A stretch of 64,000 bases of DNA from Propionibacteriaceae bacterium (GTDB lineage Bacteria; Actinomycetota; Actinomycetes; Propionibacteriales; Propionibacteriaceae), in NCBI GenBank assembly GCA_016717345.1, contig JADKFR010000001.1, forward strand, positions 310,001-374,000. The letters run 5' to 3'. Made by a program: the position numbers and the translations under genes. The notes beneath the pieces were generated by a model. That model was not told the origin of the DNA and ran no database searches. It worked only from the letters and a program-made list of their open reading frames with translations. Each line of letters opens with the position of its first letter. Position 1 is the stretch's first letter. Shown here piece after piece: positions 24,937 to 33,962 of the stretch.

Positions 24937-26037
24937 TTACTTGGGCTGGGCCTTGGATTCGATCATGATCGCACCGGAGATGATGTCGGCCTTGATCTTG
25001 TCCAGTTCGCTGCGGGTCTCGGCGGTCACCTTGGCGTCCCACTCGTGGAACGCGGAGATCTTGACTCCACCGTTCTCGAGGGTGCCGATGTAGGGATCCG
25101 AGGAGAAGGTCTTCGCCACGCCAGACTTGATGGTCTCGAAGACCGCCAAATCCATGGTCTTCTCGACTGAGGTGGGGATCACGGGGCAGTAGTCGGCAGC
25201 GCTCACGCAGCCGTCGGTGTCCACCCACAGTGAGGCGACCTTGCCACCGCTGGCCTTGGCGACCTGCAACGCACCCTCACCGGACGGACCGGCGACCGGA
25301 AGCAGGATGTCGGCGCCCTGGGCGACGAGGTTGGTGGCCTGCTGCTTGCCGCCGGCCACGTCACCGAACGGGTTGCTGCCGGGGATGAAGGAGCCGTCCT
25401 GCTTGGCAGCATTCCAGCCCAGCACCTGGACGGACTTGCCCTTCGCCTTGTTGAAGTAGCTGACGCCCTGAGTGAAGCCGTCCATGAAGATGGTGACGGT
25501 CGGGTACGGCGCCCCGCCGAAGGTGCCCACCTTGCCGGTCGCGCTGAGCGCGGCGGCCAGATAGCCGGACTGGAAGGCGGCCTGGGCGGTGTTGAACACC
25601 AGCGGCTTGAGGTTGTCGAGCTTGGTGGCCGGGCTCTCATCGACGATGGCGAAATCGATGTCGGGATTCGCCTTCGCGGCCGCGACGGTGGCATCACCCA
25701 GAGCAAAGCCGACGGTCACGATCAGGTCGCAATCCGCCTTCACCATCGCCTGCACGTTGGCGGCGTAGTCCTTGGCGTCGGTCGACTGGATCTCGTTGGT
25801 CTTGACACCCAACTGCGCCTTGGCGTCGGTCAGGCCCTTGTAAGCGGTCTGGTTGAACGACTTGTCGTCGAATCCTCCCGCGTCCGACACCATGCAGGCG
25901 GTGTAGTCGACCGCTGCCACCGACGCCGAAGCGCCCGGGGTCGCCGGGGCTGTCGTCGCGGGGGGTGGGGTCGCACAGCCACCCAGGGCGAGCGCCATGG
26001 CCCCCAGAGCGCTGGGAATGATCAAAGACTTCTTCAC
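24937..26037 (-). CDS. BMP-family nucleoside-binding lipoprotein
   Basis: 366 residues. Signal peptide KKSLIIPSALGAMALALGGC ends in a lipobox, followed by a Pro/Thr/Ala linker. The domain matches the BMP/PnrA/Med family: ACMVSDAGGFDDKSFNQTAYKG, TVGFALGDATVAAAK, FAIVDESP and VGTFGGAPYPTVTIFMDGF. Members bind purine and pyrimidine nucleosides at the cell surface. GTG 26037 has AAGGAGG seven bases upstream. It heads the operon; the 109-bp gap to the ATPase gene is the longest in it. Confidence 0.92.
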   Translation of the reverse strand: MKKSLIIPSALGAMALALGGCATPPPATTAPATPGASASVAAVDYTACMVSDAGGFDDKSFNQTAYKGLTDAKAQLGVKTNEIQSTDAKDYAANVQAMVKADCDLIVTVGFALGDATVAAAKANPDIDFAIVDESPATKLDNLKPLVFNTAQAAFQSGYLAAALSATGKVGTFGGAPYPTVTIFMDGFTQGVSYFNKAKGKSVQVLGWNAAKQDGSFIPGSNPFGDVAGGKQQATNLVAQGADILLPVAGPSGEGALQVAKASGGKVASLWVDTDGCVSAADYCPVIPTSVEKTMDLAVFETIKSGVAKTFSSDPYIGTLENGGVKISAFHEWDAKVTAETRSELDKIKADIISGAIMIESKAQPK

Positions 26038-26197
26038 GAAGTGCCTCCTTGTTGACACGCGTCTTTCCTGCCAGCCGATCCGGCTCGGCACGAGGCACTG
26101 TAGTCGTCCGCACTGACGAAAGTCGCGCCACGAGCCCCGCGCTGACGGGCTGATATCGACTTGTGATAACGCACTTGCGGTGGTGGTGGGGCAGTGA

Positions 26198-27223
26198 CTA
26201 CCGGGACCGGTGGGACGCGGTCGGCCAGAGCACGTCCACGTCGGCGGCGAACGCCGCCAGGATCTGGTCCGAGGCCTCCAGCGCCGACATCTCGCCGCTT
26301 TCGACCTCTTCCTCCAAGGCGTCACGTAACGCCCTGACCCGCGGTGAGCGCCGCAGTGCGTCCTCGAGTTCGCCCTGGACCAGCGCCCACAACCACTGCC
26401 GTTGCTGGTCGGCCCGGCGGCTGTCCAGGCCGCCGCTGGACTCCAGCCGGGCGCGGTGGTCGAGGATCGCCTGCCACACCTCACCGAGCCCCTTGCCGGT
26501 GTAGGAGCTCGACGTCAGCACCTTCGGTCGGACCGCGTTGGGGTCGGAGGTGATGAGCTTCATGGCGATCGTCAGTTCGCGGGCGGCGACCCGGGCTTCG
26601 CCTTCGTGGTCGCCGTCGGCCTTGTTGACGGTGATGACGTCGGCGAGTTCCAGAATGCCGCGCTTGATCCCCTGCAATTGGTCACCGGCGCGCGCCAGCG
26701 TGATCAGCAGGAAGGTGTCGACCATGCCGGCCACCGCCACCTCGGACTGACCGACGCCGACCGTCTCCACCAACACGACGTCAAAGCCGGCGGCCTCGAC
26801 CACGATCATGGATTCCCGCGTCGCCCGCGCCACGCCACCGAGGTGGCCGCCGCTGGGTGAGGGGCGCACGAACGCGTTCTCGTTGGCCGCCAACTCCCCC
26901 ATCCGGGTGCGGTCCCCCAGGATGCTGCCGCCGGTCTTGGACGAGGACGGGTCGACCGCCAACACCGCGACCTTGTGGCCGCTTCCGATCAGGCGGGTGC
27001 CCAGCGCGTCGATGAAGGTCGACTTCCCGGCACCAGGGACGCCGGAGATCCCGACCCGGACCGACCCACCCGATCTGGGGCGCAGCAGGCGCAACAGATC
27101 CCGTGCCAACTTCCGGTGATCGGGGCGGCTCGACTCCACCATCGTGATGGCACGAGCGATGTGGGGCCGGGAGCCGGCGATCACGCGATCGGCCAGCTCC
27201 GCGGCCCCCATGGCCTGCCTCAC
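26198..27223 (-). CDS. meaB: Methylmalonyl-CoA mutase-associated GTPase MeaB
   Basis: 341 residues of the ArgK/MeaB G3E GTPase family. It gates cofactor loading and protects methylmalonyl-CoA mutase from inactivation. Walker A GVPGAGKSTFIDALG near 62, AVDPSSSKTGGSILGDRTRM, switch ETVGVGQSEV and base motif NKAD are intact. Starts at GTG 27223, overlapping the mutB stop by 4 bp; ATG four codons later is an alternative. Confidence 0.95.
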   Translation of the reverse strand: MRQAMGAAELADRVIAGSRPHIARAITMVESSRPDHRKLARDLLRLLRPRSGGSVRVGISGVPGAGKSTFIDALGTRLIGSGHKVAVLAVDPSSSKTGGSILGDRTRMGELAANENAFVRPSPSGGHLGGVARATRESMIVVEAAGFDVVLVETVGVGQSEVAVAGMVDTFLLITLARAGDQLQGIKRGILELADVITVNKADGDHEGEARVAARELTIAMKLITSDPNAVRPKVLTSSSYTGKGLGEVWQAILDHRARLESSGGLDSRRADQQRQWLWALVQGELEDALRRSPRVRALRDALEEEVESGEMSALEASDQILAAFAADVDVLWPTASHRSR

Positions 27224-29388
27224 GCGGTGCCCTGGTGCAGCCGGGCCTTCAGCTTGGTCAGCAGCTCCACCGCAGCGTCCGGGATCACCGTGCCGGGCGG
27301 GTAGATCGCGTCGGCACCAGAAGCCCGCAGTTCATCGAAGTCCTGCGACGGGATCACACCTCCGACCACGATCATCATGTCCTCGCGGCCGAGCTTGTCG
27401 AGTTCGGCCCGCAGCGCCGGCACCAGGGTCAGGTGACCCGCCGCCAGCGAGGAGGCCCCCACGACGTGGACGTCGGCCTCGACAGCCTGGCGCGCCACCT
27501 CTTCGGGGGTCTGGAACAACGGGCCGACGTCGACGTCGAAGCCGAGGTCGGCGAACGCGGTCGAGATCACCTTCTGGCCGCGGTCGTGCCCGTCCTGGCC
27601 CATCTTGGCGACCAGGATGCGCGGACGGCGTCCCTCGGCCGCCTCGAACTCCTCGACCAGCTGACGGGCCTGGTTGACGCCCTCGGTGCTACCGGCTTCT
27701 GAGTTGTACACACCGGAGATGGTACGGATCTGAGCGGTGTAGCGCCCGAACACCTTCTCCAAAGCGTCCGAGATCTCGCCGACGGACGCCTTCGCGCGGG
27801 CCGCGTCAATGGCCAGCTTGAGCAGGTTGCGGCCGGGATCGGTCGGGTCCTGGTTGGCAGCAGCCCAGGTGAGCTGCTCCAGGGCTGCCTGGGTCGCGGC
27901 CTCGTCGCGCTCGGCGCGCAGCTGCGCCAGCTTGGCGACCTGCTCCTCGCGGACCTTGCCGTTGTCGACCTTCAGCACCTCGGGGGGCACATCGTTCTCG
28001 ACCAGATACTTGTTGACGCCGATCAACGGCTGGCGCCCCGAGTCGATCCGGGCCTGGGTGCGGGCGGCGGCCTCCTCGATGCGCATCTTCGGGATGCCGG
28101 CCTCGATGGCCTTGGCCATTCCACCGGCAGCCTCGACCTCCTGGATCAGCTCCCAGCCCTTGCGCGCCAGTTCGTAGGTGAGCTTCTCGACGTAGGCACT
28201 GCCGGCCCAGGGGTCCACCACCCGGCAGGTGCCCGACTCCTGCTGGATGAACAGCTGGGTGTTTCGGGCGATCCGGGCGGAGAAGTCGGTCGGGAGGGCG
28301 ATGGCCTCGTCCAGGGCGTTGGTGTGCAGCGACTGGGTGTGGCCCTGGGTGGCGGCCATCGCCTCCAGGCAGGTGCGCGTCACGTTGTTGAACACGTCCT
28401 GGGCGGTCAGCGACCAGCCGGAGGTCTGCGAGTGCGTCCGCAGGCTCATCGACTTGGGGTTCTTCGCGCCCGACTCACGGACCAGGCGCGCCCACAGCAG
28501 GCGCGCGGCCCGCATCTTGGCGACCTCCATGAAGAAGTTCATGCCGATCGCCCAGAAGAAGCTCAACCGCGGAGCGAACTTGTCCACGTCCAGCCCGACG
28601 GCCTGACCGGCGCGGATGTACTCCACACCGTCGGCCAGCGTGTAGGCCATCTCGATGTCGGCGGTCGCCCCGGCCTCCTGCATGTGGTAGCCGGAGATCG
28701 AGATCGAGTTGAACTTCGGCATGTTCGCCGAGGTGAACGCGAAGATGTCGGAGATGATCCGCATCGACGGCGTCGGCGGGTAGATGTAGGTGTTGCGAAC
28801 CATGAACTCCTTGAGGATGTCGTTCTGGATCGTCCCGGCCAACTTCTCCGGGGGCACCCCCTGCTCCTCGGCCGCCACGACGTAGAGGGCGAGGATCGGT
28901 AGCACGGCCCCGTTCATGGTCATCGACACCGACATCTGGTCCAGCGGGATGCCGTCGAACAACTGCCGCATGTCCAGGATCGAGTCGATCGCCACCCCGG
29001 CCATGCCGACGTCACCGGTCACCCGCGGGTGGTCGGAGTCGTAGCCGCGGTGGGTGGCCAGGTCGAACGCCACCGAAAGACCCTTCTGGCCCGCGGCCAG
29101 GTTGCGCCGGTAGAACGCGTTGGATTCCTCGGCGGTGGAGAACCCGGCGTACTGCCGGATCGTCCACGGCTGGTTGACGTACATCGTGGCGTACGGCCCG
29201 CGCAGGAACGGCGGGATGCCCGGGTAGGTCTTCAGGAAGTCCAGGCCTTCGTAGGCGGACTCGTCGAACAGCGGCGGCACCAGGATCTGCTCGGGGGTGA
29301 GCCACCCGTCGCCCGACGGCGCGGGAGCGCTGTCGGCCGTGGTGGGGGCACCGAGCTCGATGCCGGCGAAATCGGGGATGGCGGTCAC
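27220..29388 (-). CDS. mutB: Methylmalonyl-CoA mutase large (catalytic) subunit
   Basis: 722 residues. Interconverts (R)-methylmalonyl-CoA and succinyl-CoA. The TIM-barrel half has GPYATMYVNQPWTIRQYAG, AFDLATHRGYDSDHPRV and SISGYHMQEAGAT; the C-terminal B12 domain has KMGQDGHDRGQKVI with the DxHxxG cobalamin-ligand motif, then the GxS and GG loops. Starts at GTG 29388 within the end of mutA. In propionic-acid bacteria this enzyme runs toward propionate; elsewhere it serves propionate or odd-chain catabolism. Confidence 0.97.
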   Translation of the reverse strand: MTAIPDFAGIELGAPTTADSAPAPSGDGWLTPEQILVPPLFDESAYEGLDFLKTYPGIPPFLRGPYATMYVNQPWTIRQYAGFSTAEESNAFYRRNLAAGQKGLSVAFDLATHRGYDSDHPRVTGDVGMAGVAIDSILDMRQLFDGIPLDQMSVSMTMNGAVLPILALYVVAAEEQGVPPEKLAGTIQNDILKEFMVRNTYIYPPTPSMRIISDIFAFTSANMPKFNSISISGYHMQEAGATADIEMAYTLADGVEYIRAGQAVGLDVDKFAPRLSFFWAIGMNFFMEVAKMRAARLLWARLVRESGAKNPKSMSLRTHSQTSGWSLTAQDVFNNVTRTCLEAMAATQGHTQSLHTNALDEAIALPTDFSARIARNTQLFIQQESGTCRVVDPWAGSAYVEKLTYELARKGWELIQEVEAAGGMAKAIEAGIPKMRIEEAAARTQARIDSGRQPLIGVNKYLVENDVPPEVLKVDNGKVREEQVAKLAQLRAERDEAATQAALEQLTWAAANQDPTDPGRNLLKLAIDAARAKASVGEISDALEKVFGRYTAQIRTISGVYNSEAGSTEGVNQARQLVEEFEAAEGRRPRILVAKMGQDGHDRGQKVISTAFADLGFDVDVGPLFQTPEEVARQAVEADVHVVGASSLAAGHLTLVPALRAELDKLGREDMMIVVGGVIPSQDFDELRASGADAIYPPGTVIPDAAVELLTKLKARLHQGTA

Positions 29389-31229
29389 TTCGCCACTCCA
29401 ATCGTGTCCAGGGCGCCCTCAAGGAAGGCCACCACATCCATTCCGTCGAACACTTCACCGTCGATGACGCTGGTGTCCTCGGCTCCGATCTCGGTTCGGC
29501 GTCCGGCGATGTGGACGGTCTCCACGCCGGCGGCCTTGAGTGCGGTGGCGACCTCGATCGCCTGCGCTGCGTACACCTTCGCCGACGAGCAGAGGATCGC
29601 CATCTTGGCCCCGGAAGCCGCCGCTGCCGCGGCGATTTCCTCGGGGGTGCCGCCTTCGGACTCGGGGAAGTCGATGCCGGCCACCAACAGCACGTTGGAG
29701 GTGAACATTTCGCGTCCACCGAAGTCGCGGCGGGCGCCCAGGCAGGCCAGGAACACCGTCGGCTTCGCTTCGGCCGCGCTGGCACGATCCCGTAGCGCCT
29801 CGAACACCTCGGAGTCGCGGACCGGCTTCAGCCCGGAGGCCGTCACCGCGGCCCGCGCCTTGATGGCGAGCGGTTGCTCGTCCTTCAGCGGGAACATGCT
29901 GACCCCGGTGATCGGTTGCTTGCGGCTGGCGAGCCGCTTGGTGCGCTCAGCGTTGCTCGCGGCGATCTTCTCGGCCACCAGACCCGATTCCAAGGCAGCG
30001 ACCATGCCGCCGGCCGCCTCAATGGCCTGGAAGGAGGCCCAGGCCTGGCCGGCGAGGTCGGCGGTGAGGTTCTCGACGTACCAGGAGCCGCCTGCGGGGT
30101 CGTTGACCCGGCCGACATTGGACTCCTCCGCGGCGATCAGTTGGGTGTTGCGCGCCATCCGACGGCTGAACTCGTCCGGGAGGCCCTGAGCGGTGTCGAA
30201 CGGCAGGCAGGTGATCGCTTCGGCACCGCCGACGGCGGCGGAGAAAGTGGCGATCGTGCCACGCAGCAGGTTGACCCAGGGATCGTCGCGGGTCACCATC
30301 CGCCACGACGTCACCGCATGCTGGACGGCGCCCCGCGCGTCCGCCGGCACCCCGGAAACCTCGCCGATGCGTGCCCACAGGCGACGCAGCGCCCGCAGCC
30401 GAGCGATGGTGAGGAACTCATCAGCGCTGGCGCTCACCCGGAATTCGATCTGGCCGAACGCCGCGGCGGCGTCCACACCGGCTGCTTCGAGATCACGCAG
30501 GTACGCGACCCCGGTCGCAATCGCGAAAGCGAGTTGGTCGACGTCACCGGCACCGGCGTTGTCGTAGGGAAGCACATCCACGGTGAGCGCGCGGACGCCC
30601 GGAAGCTCGGCGAGCACCGCCTGCACCCATTCGGCGTGCGGGGTGAGATCCGGGGCCGCCCCGCTGACTGCTGCCAGCGCCAGGGCGTCCAGACCGAGGT
30701 TCCCGCGGGCCTTGGCCGCCCCCGCGTCCTTGAAGAAGCTGACCAACGCCTTGGCCGCAGCGACCTGGTCGTCGGAACTGCTGACGGCGATGGGGGCCAG
30801 GGACGGATCCACGCCGGCCAGAACGGCCCCGACCTGATCCACCGGAATCCCGTCCGCACCGACGCGCAGCCATACCGAGGTGGCACCGCGCTCGAGATCG
30901 GACACGACCTGCGCGTGGGTGAACTCGACATCGGGGTCTTCGTGGAGCGCCCGGACGTCCCACGCCGACATCTCGCCGGACTTGACGGTGGCACCCCGGG
31001 TGAAGGGCATCGCGCCGGGCAGACCCAGCGGATCCGCCGATTCGGTGTAGAGGGGTTCGATGGTCAGGCCGTCGACGGTCACGGTGCGCAACCGCTTCAT
31101 GGCCTGATCGATGGACAGTTCCTTGCCTTCGGGACGTCGCCGGTTGAGGACCTTGAGGACCTCGGCCTCCCACTGTTCGCGGGTCGGGGCAGCGAAATCG
31201 CCGGCAAGCAGTAACGGCGTGTCGGTCAT
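29385..31229 (-). CDS. mutA: Methylmalonyl-CoA mutase small subunit
   Basis: 614 residues. Same fold as mutB but non-catalytic: the C-terminal B12-like domain reads CLGARRDFGGREMF, with no DxHxxG histidine, as in other MutA proteins. The barrel keeps NTQLIAAEESNVGRVNDPAGGSWYVE. Two starts were considered, GTG 31238 and ATG 31229. ATG is preferred because a -10 hexamer ends seven bases before it and would exclude the upstream GTG from the mRNA. First gene of mutA-mutB-meaB. Confidence 0.94.
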   Translation of the reverse strand: MTDTPLLLAGDFAAPTREQWEAEVLKVLNRRRPEGKELSIDQAMKRLRTVTVDGLTIEPLYTESADPLGLPGAMPFTRGATVKSGEMSAWDVRALHEDPDVEFTHAQVVSDLERGATSVWLRVGADGIPVDQVGAVLAGVDPSLAPIAVSSSDDQVAAAKALVSFFKDAGAAKARGNLGLDALALAAVSGAAPDLTPHAEWVQAVLAELPGVRALTVDVLPYDNAGAGDVDQLAFAIATGVAYLRDLEAAGVDAAAAFGQIEFRVSASADEFLTIARLRALRRLWARIGEVSGVPADARGAVQHAVTSWRMVTRDDPWVNLLRGTIATFSAAVGGAEAITCLPFDTAQGLPDEFSRRMARNTQLIAAEESNVGRVNDPAGGSWYVENLTADLAGQAWASFQAIEAAGGMVAALESGLVAEKIAASNAERTKRLASRKQPITGVSMFPLKDEQPLAIKARAAVTASGLKPVRDSEVFEALRDRASAAEAKPTVFLACLGARRDFGGREMFTSNVLLVAGIDFPESEGGTPEEIAAAAAASGAKMAILCSSAKVYAAQAIEVATALKAAGVETVHIAGRRTEIGAEDTSVIDGEVFDGMDVVAFLEGALDTIGVAK

Positions 31230-31236
31230 GGCCTTC

Positions 31237-31242
31237 ACCCTA
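31237..31242 (-). promoter_or_regulatory. -10 element, leaderless transcript of mutA-mutB-meaB
   Basis: On the minus strand TAGGGT ends seven bases before ATG 31229. No room is left for a cobalamin riboswitch. Confidence 0.55.
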
Positions 31243-31289
31243 TCCCCGCCGAACTCTCCACGCGTGTGGTCTGACCAAACAGGGAAACG

Positions 31290-32510
31290 TCAGCTCACCT
31301 GGCGGACCAGCGCTTCGGCGGAGCCCACCATTGTGGCGGTCTCGCGCTCCCAATCCGGCTCTTGACCACGGAAGGGCCCGGTGGCCAGCGAAATGATCAC
31401 GGCTGCCGCGCGCAGCCGCAGCTGGGTGGGGTCCACCCGGGTGTCGAAGACCGGAACCCAGGCCCGGATCAGGTGGTGGATCCTCGCCTCCTGGGCCGGG
31501 TTCATCCGCTGGATCGTGGACAGGTGCGCCACCAGGCAGGCCAGATCATCCACCCGGTGCCCGGGGCCGACCGTGTCCACGTCCAGCATCCCGACGATTC
31601 GCCCGCCGGCCACGTGGATCTGGCCCTCGTGGAAGTCGCCGTGAGTGGGTTCATGACCCAGCGGGAGGGACGCCAACCCCTGGCTGATCAGCCCCGTCAG
31701 CCAGCTCAGCTTGCCCGCCAGCGACGGCATCGCCTGGGTCACCATGGCCGCGTAGTGTCCCACCGCATCGCTCCACGGGGGCCGCCGCTCGAGTTGCAGC
31801 ACGCTGGCCGGCAGGGCGTCGAGCAACCCGATCAGGTCCTCCGCGCGGCAGGGATCCGAGGGGTCGAAGAGCGCCCGCGCCAGCGGGACGCCCCCGAGTT
31901 CCCTCAGCACCAACAGGTTGTCGGGAGTGGTGGCGGCCACCTGAGGAATCGGGAGGCCGGCGGCCCGCAGCAGGTCATGGCGGTGGACCACCTCGGTGAA
32001 CAGCCGTTCCCGGAGCACCTTGACGTAGATCACTTCGCCGCTGACCGTGTCGGTGACCTTCACCACGGCCCGACGACGCGGCCGGTAGCCGATCATCTGC
32101 AGCGTCAACTGGGCGGGCACCACTGGGTCGGCGAAGATGCGGTGGGCGTTGCAGATCTCCGCCATCGACTCGGCGTAGGCGGCACGAGCCAAGCCGGGCA
32201 GGTCCGGGTCCTGGGGATAGAGCCACACCGCCACCTCGCGGTCCCCGTCGGCGAAGATCTCAGCCGCCGCGTCACTGGCCACCGGGCCGGAAGCCCGGGC
32301 GCTGACACCGAGCAATTCGTCTCGACGCCCATAAGGCCAGTCGACGATGGCCGAGTACGTGGCTGTTGTCGAGTGGGGCGGGTTGGCGTCGATGTGGTCG
32401 AGCGACCACTCCGCGAGCGTGCCGCCGGCATGCTGGACGGCGGCGCTGAGCAGCGAACCGACCTCGGGCGAGGTGAGCAGCGCCGAGCCGTCCGGATCCT
32501 GCAGCGTCAC
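31290..32510 (-). CDS. Aminoglycoside-phosphotransferase-fold protein
   Basis: 406 residues. The C-terminal two-thirds has a kinase-like fold: VVKVTDTVSGEVIYVKVLRE resembles the ATP-binding strands, THGDFHEGQIHV is the catalytic loop (HxDxxxxQ, with Gln where most APH enzymes have Asn), and GMLDVDTVGPGHRVDDLA is the metal-binding DxD-like segment. The N-terminal 130 residues have no recognised domain. The substrate is unknown; related actinobacterial proteins act on sugars or are uncharacterised, so antibiotic resistance should not be assumed. GGAGGTCATC precedes GTG 32510. Confidence 0.8.
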   Translation of the reverse strand: MTLQDPDGSALLTSPEVGSLLSAAVQHAGGTLAEWSLDHIDANPPHSTTATYSAIVDWPYGRRDELLGVSARASGPVASDAAAEIFADGDREVAVWLYPQDPDLPGLARAAYAESMAEICNAHRIFADPVVPAQLTLQMIGYRPRRRAVVKVTDTVSGEVIYVKVLRERLFTEVVHRHDLLRAAGLPIPQVAATTPDNLLVLRELGGVPLARALFDPSDPCRAEDLIGLLDALPASVLQLERRPPWSDAVGHYAAMVTQAMPSLAGKLSWLTGLISQGLASLPLGHEPTHGDFHEGQIHVAGGRIVGMLDVDTVGPGHRVDDLACLVAHLSTIQRMNPAQEARIHHLIRAWVPVFDTRVDPTQLRLRAAAVIISLATGPFRGQEPDWERETATMVGSAEALVRQVS

Positions 32511-32539
32511 GATGACCTCCGCGTTGGGCTGGCAGCAGA

Positions 32540-33871
32540 CTACTGGCCCGGCCCGCCCGATCCGAGGTTCGTCAGTCGAACCCGCGCGGCGCGTCGTCCG
32601 TCGAGTTCGGTCACCCTCAGTTCGAAGCGGGTCAGCTGGCTGGCGGCACCTTCGAGAGGCGCCAGGGTGAGTTCGGCATGGTCGTCCAGCGCCGGCAGCG
32701 TGCCCAACTGGGCCATCAGGCAGCCGGCCACCGTGTCGTAAGGCCCGTCCGGCAGGACATAGCCGAACTCGTTGGCGAAGTCGCCCAGCGTCATCAGCCC
32801 GTCGAGGTCCACCGAGGAGTCCGTGTTGGGAAGCGTCGGGACGTTCAGGGTGTCGAACTCGTCGGTGATGTCACCGATCAACTCCTCCACCAGGTCTTCG
32901 ATCGTGACGATGCCGGCCGTGCCCCCGTACTCGTCCCGGACGATCGCCAGATGGTTGTTGGTCTGGCGCATCTCCGTGAGGGCCCGCAGGATCTTCATGC
33001 TCTGCGGCAGGCTCTGCACCGGACGGACCAGCTGGCTGATCGGGGCGTTGCGCTGGACGGGGTCGAGGTCGAGCAGGTCACGGATGTGCAGGAAGCCCAA
33101 CACATCGTCGGAGTCCTCCCCCGCCACCGGGTACCGGCTGTGAGCGCCGCCCTGGACTCCCCGCAGCGCCTTGTAGGCCGGCAGGTCCCCGTCCAGGAAG
33201 TCCACTTCGGTGCGCGGGATCATCGCCTCGCGCAAGCTCACCTCACCGGCGCTGAACACCTCGTCGACGATCTGGCGCTCCTCGTCACCCAGGGTCGTGC
33301 TGGAGCCGACCATGGAGCGAAGTTCCTCGTCGGTGACTACCTCGCGTCCTGCCGTCGGGTCGCCGCCGAACACCCGGACGAGAGCGTTCGTCGACACCCC
33401 CAGGAACCAGATCACCGGCTTGGCGATCCCGGCGATCGCACTCACCAGCGGCGCCAGCGCCATCGCGAAGCTCTCGGCCCGCTGCATCGCCAGGCGCTTG
33501 GCGGTCAGTTCCCCGATGACGATCGAGAAGTAGGAGATCACCACGGTGATCAGCACCAGCGAGAGCGGTCCGGCGGCGGCCTGCGGCACCCCCCAGCCGA
33601 CCAGGACGACCGCGAAGGCCTCCGAGAGCAGGGCACCGCCGAACGCGGCGGACAGGAACCCCGACAGCGTGACGCCGATCTGGACAGCGGAGAGGAACAG
33701 GTTGGGGTCCGCGCTCAACCGGGCGACCGTCTGGCCACGCTTGCCCCGGTTGGCCAACTGCCGCACCTGGGTGTCGCGCAGTGAGACCAGGGCCATCTCG
33801 GCCGCCGCGAACACACCGCCGATGAGGATGAAGGCGAAGATCAGCACAATGTTGCCGATGATCGAGTCCAT
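32540..33871 (-). CDS. CNNM/CorC-type membrane protein (DUF21-CBS-CBS-CorC)
   Basis: 443 residues. An N-terminal DUF21 domain with three or four helices (IVLIFAFILIGGVFAAAEMALVSL), a CBS pair around 200-330 (REAMIPRTEVDFLDGDLP, AIVRDEYGGTAGIVTIEDLVEELIGDI) and a C-terminal CorC/HlyC domain (DGLMTLGDFANEFGYVLP). Often annotated hemolysin, but members are implicated in Mg2+ and Co2+ efflux. AGGAGAG precedes ATG 33871. Confidence 0.93.
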   Translation of the reverse strand: MDSIIGNIVLIFAFILIGGVFAAAEMALVSLRDTQVRQLANRGKRGQTVARLSADPNLFLSAVQIGVTLSGFLSAAFGGALLSEAFAVVLVGWGVPQAAAGPLSLVLITVVISYFSIVIGELTAKRLAMQRAESFAMALAPLVSAIAGIAKPVIWFLGVSTNALVRVFGGDPTAGREVVTDEELRSMVGSSTTLGDEERQIVDEVFSAGEVSLREAMIPRTEVDFLDGDLPAYKALRGVQGGAHSRYPVAGEDSDDVLGFLHIRDLLDLDPVQRNAPISQLVRPVQSLPQSMKILRALTEMRQTNNHLAIVRDEYGGTAGIVTIEDLVEELIGDITDEFDTLNVPTLPNTDSSVDLDGLMTLGDFANEFGYVLPDGPYDTVAGCLMAQLGTLPALDDHAELTLAPLEGAASQLTRFELRVTELDGRRAARVRLTNLGSGGPGQ

Positions 33872-33949
33872 CGCTCTCCTGACTCCCCAGCGCGGGCCGG
33901 CCCGCTGCGGCGCATTCTATCGTCACGACCCCACCCGGCCCCCGACTGC

Positions 33950-33955
33950 TAGCCT
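33950..33955 (+). promoter_or_regulatory. -10 element, leaderless transcript of the glycerophosphotransferase-like gene
   Basis: TAGCCT ends seven bases before ATG 33963; no Shine-Dalgarno lies between. Confidence 0.6.
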
Positions 33956-33962
33956 CGGCAGA

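Noticed and set aside
31230..31289. Cobalamin riboswitch before mutA
   Set aside because: The gap is only 60 bp, and the predicted transcript starts at the mutA start codon.
31290..32510. Antibiotic-resistance gene
   Set aside because: The APH fold is shared by many metabolic kinases. No resistance-gene context or close motif match is visible.
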